A stretch of 19,382 nucleotides of DNA from Lutibacter sp. UBA4458 (GTDB taxonomy: Bacteria > Bacteroidota > Bacteroidia > Flavobacteriales > Flavobacteriaceae): the NCBI GenBank assembly GCA_002390165.1, contig DGOU01000161.1:6228-25609 (forward strand). The letters are read 5' to 3'. The translations under genes were made by a program, and so were the position numbers. This document shows positions 15,949 through 19,382 of this stretch, piece by piece. The notes beneath the pieces were generated by a model. It searched no databases. It was not told where the DNA came from and was given only the letters and a program-made list of their open reading frames with translations. The number at the start of each line of letters is the position of its first letter. Position 1 is the first letter of the stretch.

Positions 15949-16797
15949 TTATAATTTTCGGCTGGTTCCTAATAATTCTGTAGCTTCAAGTACTATCATA
16001 GAAGCATTTTTGTCATGTTCTTCTACAAGATTTTTAAGTGCGATTATTCTATTTTTATTTATGGATAAGAAAATTATATTTCTGCTGTTATCATAGTGAA
16101 GGTCATCTCCTTTAATTAAAGTACCTGTAATTCCCATTTCGGTGGTAATGGTATGTTTTAAGTCTTCAAGATTTGCTGATGAAATATGAACAATTTTATT
16201 TTGTTTTATACCTGTTAAAACTAAATCAATAAATTTTGAAGCTACAAAAATACTTATCATACTCCAAAGTGCTAATTCCACATTTCTAAAAACTATTCCA
16301 GCAGAAATAACCACAATAATATCCAAAAATAAAATTACAGAACCTGGTCTAATGCCAGTTTTGGTAGATACAAGTTTAGCTACAATTGTACTTCCACCAG
16401 CAGAAGAATCGCCTTTAAAAATTAAGCCTAACCCTGTTCCAACAGCTATTCCTCCATAAATAGTAGATAATAATGTATTTGTACTTAATACTGGAAAATG
16501 TAAAATTTCAGCTAATAAATCAATAAAAGAGGATAAAAGAATAATAGTAACAATGGTTCTAAAAGCAAACTTTTTTCCTAAATATTTGAGGCTAATTAAT
16601 AATAAAGGAAAATTAATTAAAAACATTAAAAATCCTGTTGGTAAATTAAATAAATAGTGAAATATTATAGATAAACCTGCTGTACCACCAGTTACAATTT
16701 TATTAGGGATTAAAAAACCAACAACACCAATTGCAGTAATAAAGCTTCCAATTACAATAAAGGAGTAATTGAATAACTCTTTTTTTAAAGTTTGCAT
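15949..16797 (-). CDS. YitT family membrane protein with DUF2179 C-terminal domain
   Basis: 282 residues. About five hydrophobic helices (roughly 12-30, 45-70, 78-100, 110-130 and 150-175) include the family motif IPNKIVTGGTAGLSII near residue 30 and GDSSAGGSTIVA near 130. The C-terminal 75 residues (GITGTLIKGDDLHYD, NIIFLSINKNRIIALKNLV) form the soluble DUF2179 domain. No biochemical function is established for this family, though it is widespread in Firmicutes and Bacteroidota. It lies 53 bp downstream of secA on the same strand. I see no convincing promoter or terminator in that gap, so co-transcription with secA is possible. Confidence 0.88.
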   Translation of the reverse strand: MQTLKKELFNYSFIVIGSFITAIGVVGFLIPNKIVTGGTAGLSIIFHYLFNLPTGFLMFLINFPLLLISLKYLGKKFAFRTIVTIILLSSFIDLLAEILHFPVLSTNTLLSTIYGGIAVGTGLGLIFKGDSSAGGSTIVAKLVSTKTGIRPGSVILFLDIIVVISAGIVFRNVELALWSMISIFVASKFIDLVLTGIKQNKIVHISSANLEDLKHTITTEMGITGTLIKGDDLHYDNSRNIIFLSINKNRIIALKNLVEEHDKNASMIVLEATELLGTSRKL

Positions 16798-16850
16798 ATT
16801 TCTATTTATTCAGGATAAAAAAACTTAAAACTAACTTGAAACTAAAAATA

Positions 16851-19382
16851 TTATTCATCTGTTAAAACCCATTCTCCTTTTTGAATTAAAGGAATTGCTT
16901 GTTTATATTTTAAAGTTTTATTTTCTCCAGACATAATATTTTTAATGGTTACTCGCTCGTTTCTACCAATTTTACGTTCTGTTCTAACAATAGTTTCTAC
17001 AACTTGTGGTTGTTGAGTTTGGTTTGTTTGGGTGTTTTCTGATATATTACTATAATCTTCTTTGGTTAATTTTACATTTTCACGTTTTCTTTCTTGGGCT
17101 TGAGAAACCTGATTTGCATCGTTAGATGGTAATTCTCCTTTAAATAGGAAAGATAAAACTTCTTTATTTACTGTATCTAACATGCCATTAAATAACTCAA
17201 ATGATTCAAATTTGTAAATTAAAAGAGGATCTTTTTGTTCATAAGTAGCATTTTGTACAGATTGTTTTAATTCATCCATTTGACGAAGATGATCTTTCCA
17301 AGTATCATCAATTATGGCTAATGTAATATTTTTTTCAAAATCGGTAACTAAACCTTTTCCTTCAGATTCGTAAGCTTCTTTTAGGTTAGTAATTACCTTA
17401 AGTTCTTTACTACCATCGGTAAATGGTACTACAATTCGTTCGTATTTATCTCCTTGATTTTCAAAAACATCTTTAATAACCGGATATGCCATTTTTGCAC
17501 TTCGTTCTAATTTATTTTTGTAGTGTTTATAAACTACATCAAATAATTGATCAGTAAGTTCTTGTTCGGTTAGGGTTTTAAAATCTTCTTCGGTAAACGG
17601 AGAAGATGTTGTAGAAAATCTAATTAATTCGTATTCAAAATGTTTAAAATCACTTGTAGTTTTATTTTCGCGTATCAATAAATTACAAGTATCATAAATC
17701 ATATTTACAATATCTACTTTTAATCTTGATCCGTACAAAGCATGTTTTCTACGTTTGTAAACTACTTCTCTTTGAGAATTCATAACGTCATCATATTCTA
17801 ATAATCGTTTACGAACACCAAAGTTATTTTCTTCAACTTTTCGTTGCGCACGTTCAATAGATTTAGATATCATAGAATGTTGGATTACTTCACCTTCTTT
17901 TAATCCCATTCTATCCATCATTTTGGCAATTCTTTCTGAACCAAATAAACGCATTAAGTTATCTTCTAACGAAACGTAAAATTGAGAAGATCCTGGATCT
18001 CCTTGTCTACCAGCACGACCACGTAACTGACGGTCTACACGTCTAGAATCATGTCGTTCTGTACCAATAATGGCTAAACCTCCTGCTTTTTTAACTTCAT
18101 CCGATAATTTAATATCCGTACCACGACCCGCCATATTAGTTGCAATAGTTACAATACCAGATTTACCAGCTTCGGCAACAATATCGGCTTCTTTTTTATG
18201 AAGTTTTGCATTTAATACATTATGTTGAATTTTTTTGATGCTAAGCATTCGACTTAATAACTCAGAAATTTCAACAGAAGTTGTACCTACTAAAATAGGG
18301 CGACCTTGATTTACTAAATTTTCAATTTCGTTAATAACGGCATTGTATTTTTCGCGTTTTGTTTTAAAAACCAAATCTTCTTTATCATCCCTAATTAATG
18401 GTTTATTAGTTGGTACTTCAACTACATCTAATTTATAAATTTCCCAAAATTCACCGGCTTCTGTAACCGCAGTACCCGTCATACCAGACAGTTTACGGTA
18501 CATTCTAAAATAATTTTGTAATGTTACGGTTGCATAAGTTTGCGTTGCATCTTCAATTTTTACACTTTCTTTAGCTTCAATTGCTTGATGTAAACCATCA
18601 GAATAACGACGGCCTTCCATAATACGACCAGTTTGCTCATCTACAATTTTTATTTTATCCTCCATAATTACATATTCCACATCTTTTTCAAATAGGGTAT
18701 ATGCTTTTAAAAGTTGATTCATGGTGTGAATTCGCTCACTTTTTAAACTATAATCACGATATAGTTCCTCTTTTTTTGTAGCAATTTCATCTTTAGATTC
18801 GGATTCATTTTCAATTTTATGAATTTCCATACTCAAATCAGGAAGTATAAAGAAATCGGTTTCTGTATCATCACCTGATAAAAATGTAATCCCTTTATCT
18901 GTAAGTTCTATGGAATTATTTTTTTCGTCAATAACAAAATATAGGTCTTGATCTACTTTTGGCATTTCCCTATTATTGTCTTGCATATAAAAGTTTTCTG
19001 TTTTTTGTAACAGTAGTTTTATACCTTCTTGACTTAAATACTTAATTAAAGCTTTACTTTTTGGTAATCCTCTAAAAACCCTTAATAATAAAAATCCACC
19101 TTCTTTGGTATTTCCTTCTTTTATTAATTTTTTAGCTTCCGCTAGCACACCAATTAAGTGGTTTTTTTGGGTGGTTACAATTTTATCAACTTCTGGTTTA
19201 AGTTCATTAAACTCGTGTCTATCTGCATTAGCAGTTGCACCAGAAATAATTAATGGGGTTCTGGCATCATCTACTAAAACGGAATCTACCTCATCTACAA
19301 TGGCATAATTATGTGGTTTTTGAACTAAATCGTTTGGCGAATGTGCCATATTATCACGTAAGTAATCAAAACCAAATTCATT
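16851..19382 (-). CDS. secA: Preprotein translocase ATPase SecA, N-terminus beyond window edge
   Basis: The frame is open to the right edge, giving 843 residues that begin [19 protein letters not shown]; the internal Met at 19349 is not the start. About 175 or more N-terminal residues, including Walker A, are missing. Visible: [19 protein letters not shown] (Walker B region and following), MTGTA, the helicase motif [19 protein letters not shown], and [19 protein letters not shown]. The scaffold and wing domains follow, up to [20 protein letters not shown]. SecA drives protein export through SecYEG. An insertion of some 55-60 residues relative to E. coli SecA lies after the DEVDS region (about 18950-19180). 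The C-terminus keeps the GRN start of the usual zinc-finger tail but no CxC or CH ligands. Confidence 0.97.
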   Translation of the reverse strand, partial: NEFGFDYLRDNMAHSPNDLVQKPHNYAIVDEVDSVLVDDARTPLIISGATANADRHEFNELKPEVDKIVTTQKNHLIGVLAEAKKLIKEGNTKEGGFLLLRVFRGLPKSKALIKYLSQEGIKLLLQKTENFYMQDNNREMPKVDQDLYFVIDEKNNSIELTDKGITFLSGDDTETDFFILPDLSMEIHKIENESESKDEIATKKEELYRDYSLKSERIHTMNQLLKAYTLFEKDVEYVIMEDKIKIVDEQTGRIMEGRRYSDGLHQAIEAKESVKIEDATQTYATVTLQNYFRMYRKLSGMTGTAVTEAGEFWEIYKLDVVEVPTNKPLIRDDKEDLVFKTKREKYNAVINEIENLVNQGRPILVGTTSVEISELLSRMLSIKKIQHNVLNAKLHKKEADIVAEAGKSGIVTIATNMAGRGTDIKLSDEVKKAGGLAIIGTERHDSRRVDRQLRGRAGRQGDPGSSQFYVSLEDNLMRLFGSERIAKMMDRMGLKEGEVIQHSMISKSIERAQRKVEENNFGVRKRLLEYDDVMNSQREVVYKRRKHALYGSRLKVDIVNMIYDTCNLLIRENKTTSDFKHFEYELIRFSTTSSPFTEEDFKTLTEQELTDQLFDVVYKHYKNKLERSAKMAYPVIKDVFENQGDKYERIVVPFTDGSKELKVITNLKEAYESEGKGLVTDFEKNITLAIIDDTWKDHLRQMDELKQSVQNATYEQKDPLLIYKFESFELFNGMLDTVNKEVLSFLFKGELPSNDANQVSQAQERKRENVKLTKEDYSNISENTQTNQTQQPQVVETIVRTERKIGRNERVTIKNIMSGENKTLKYKQAIPLIQKGEWVLTDE

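Noticed and set aside
19105..19349. Met at 19349 as the SecA start, and an opposite-strand frame at 19105-19308
   Set aside because: Codons upstream of 19349 read [11 protein letters not shown], conserved SecA sequence, so the gene continues past the edge. The opposite-strand frame is only a shadow of secA.
1..19382. Search for mobile elements, CRISPR repeats, phage or defence genes, tRNA genes
   Set aside because: No repeated spacer-like units, transposase motifs or cloverleaf candidates were recognised. All gaps between genes are under 170 bp and gene content is housekeeping or respiratory.

Overview
The window (about 30% GC by eye) comes from a member of the Bacteroidota, most likely a Flavobacteriaceae species. 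The reasons are the fused CcoN-CcoO oxidase subunit, a one-haem CcoP, promoters of the TAnnTTTG type, few Shine-Dalgarno sequences, a SecA with a long lineage-type insertion and no zinc-binding tail, and a PLP enzyme pair of the kind linked to capnine-type sulfonolipids. I see no mobile elements, CRISPR arrays, tRNA or rRNA genes. The region looks like core chromosome.

Layout. (1) 1-269, minus: 5' part of a YbaB/EbfC nucleoid protein gene, divergent from an oligopeptidase B gene (339-2408, plus). (2) 2481-4920, plus: a cysteine-synthase-like beta-replacing PLP enzyme and an alpha-oxoamine synthase (serine palmitoyltransferase / cysteate acyltransferase type). A terminator separates the two and a second, bidirectional one closes the block. 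(3) 4999-5685, minus: a Crp/FNR regulator keeping three of the four FNR iron-sulfur ligands, divergent from the copper ATPase gene ccoI (5803-8172). (4) 8311-11519, plus: ccoS, fused ccoNO, ccoQ and ccoP, encoding the high-affinity cbb3 cytochrome oxidase. (5) 11688-15946, plus: ccoG, ccoH, a SafE/DsbD-like membrane protein gene and two tandem class I-type PPK2 polyphosphate kinase genes, almost without gaps. (6) Minus strand: a YitT-family membrane protein gene and secA, which runs off the right edge.

How it fits together. Regions 3-5 form a low-oxygen respiration module: an oxygen-responsive regulator candidate, copper export for cofactor loading (CcoI), assembly factors (CcoS, CcoG, CcoH, SafE-like), the oxidase itself, and two polyphosphate-linked kinases. 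The best regulatory signal is a pair of FNR-type palindromes, upstream of ccoI and of ccoS. Each is centred exactly 32 bp upstream of a perfect TAnnTTTG -7 box, i.e. near -40, the class II activator position. The ccoI box also lies just upstream of the regulator's own predicted promoter, so autoregulation is possible. Region 2 may supply cysteate and condense it with a fatty acyl group for sulfonolipids; this is inference from the paired families.
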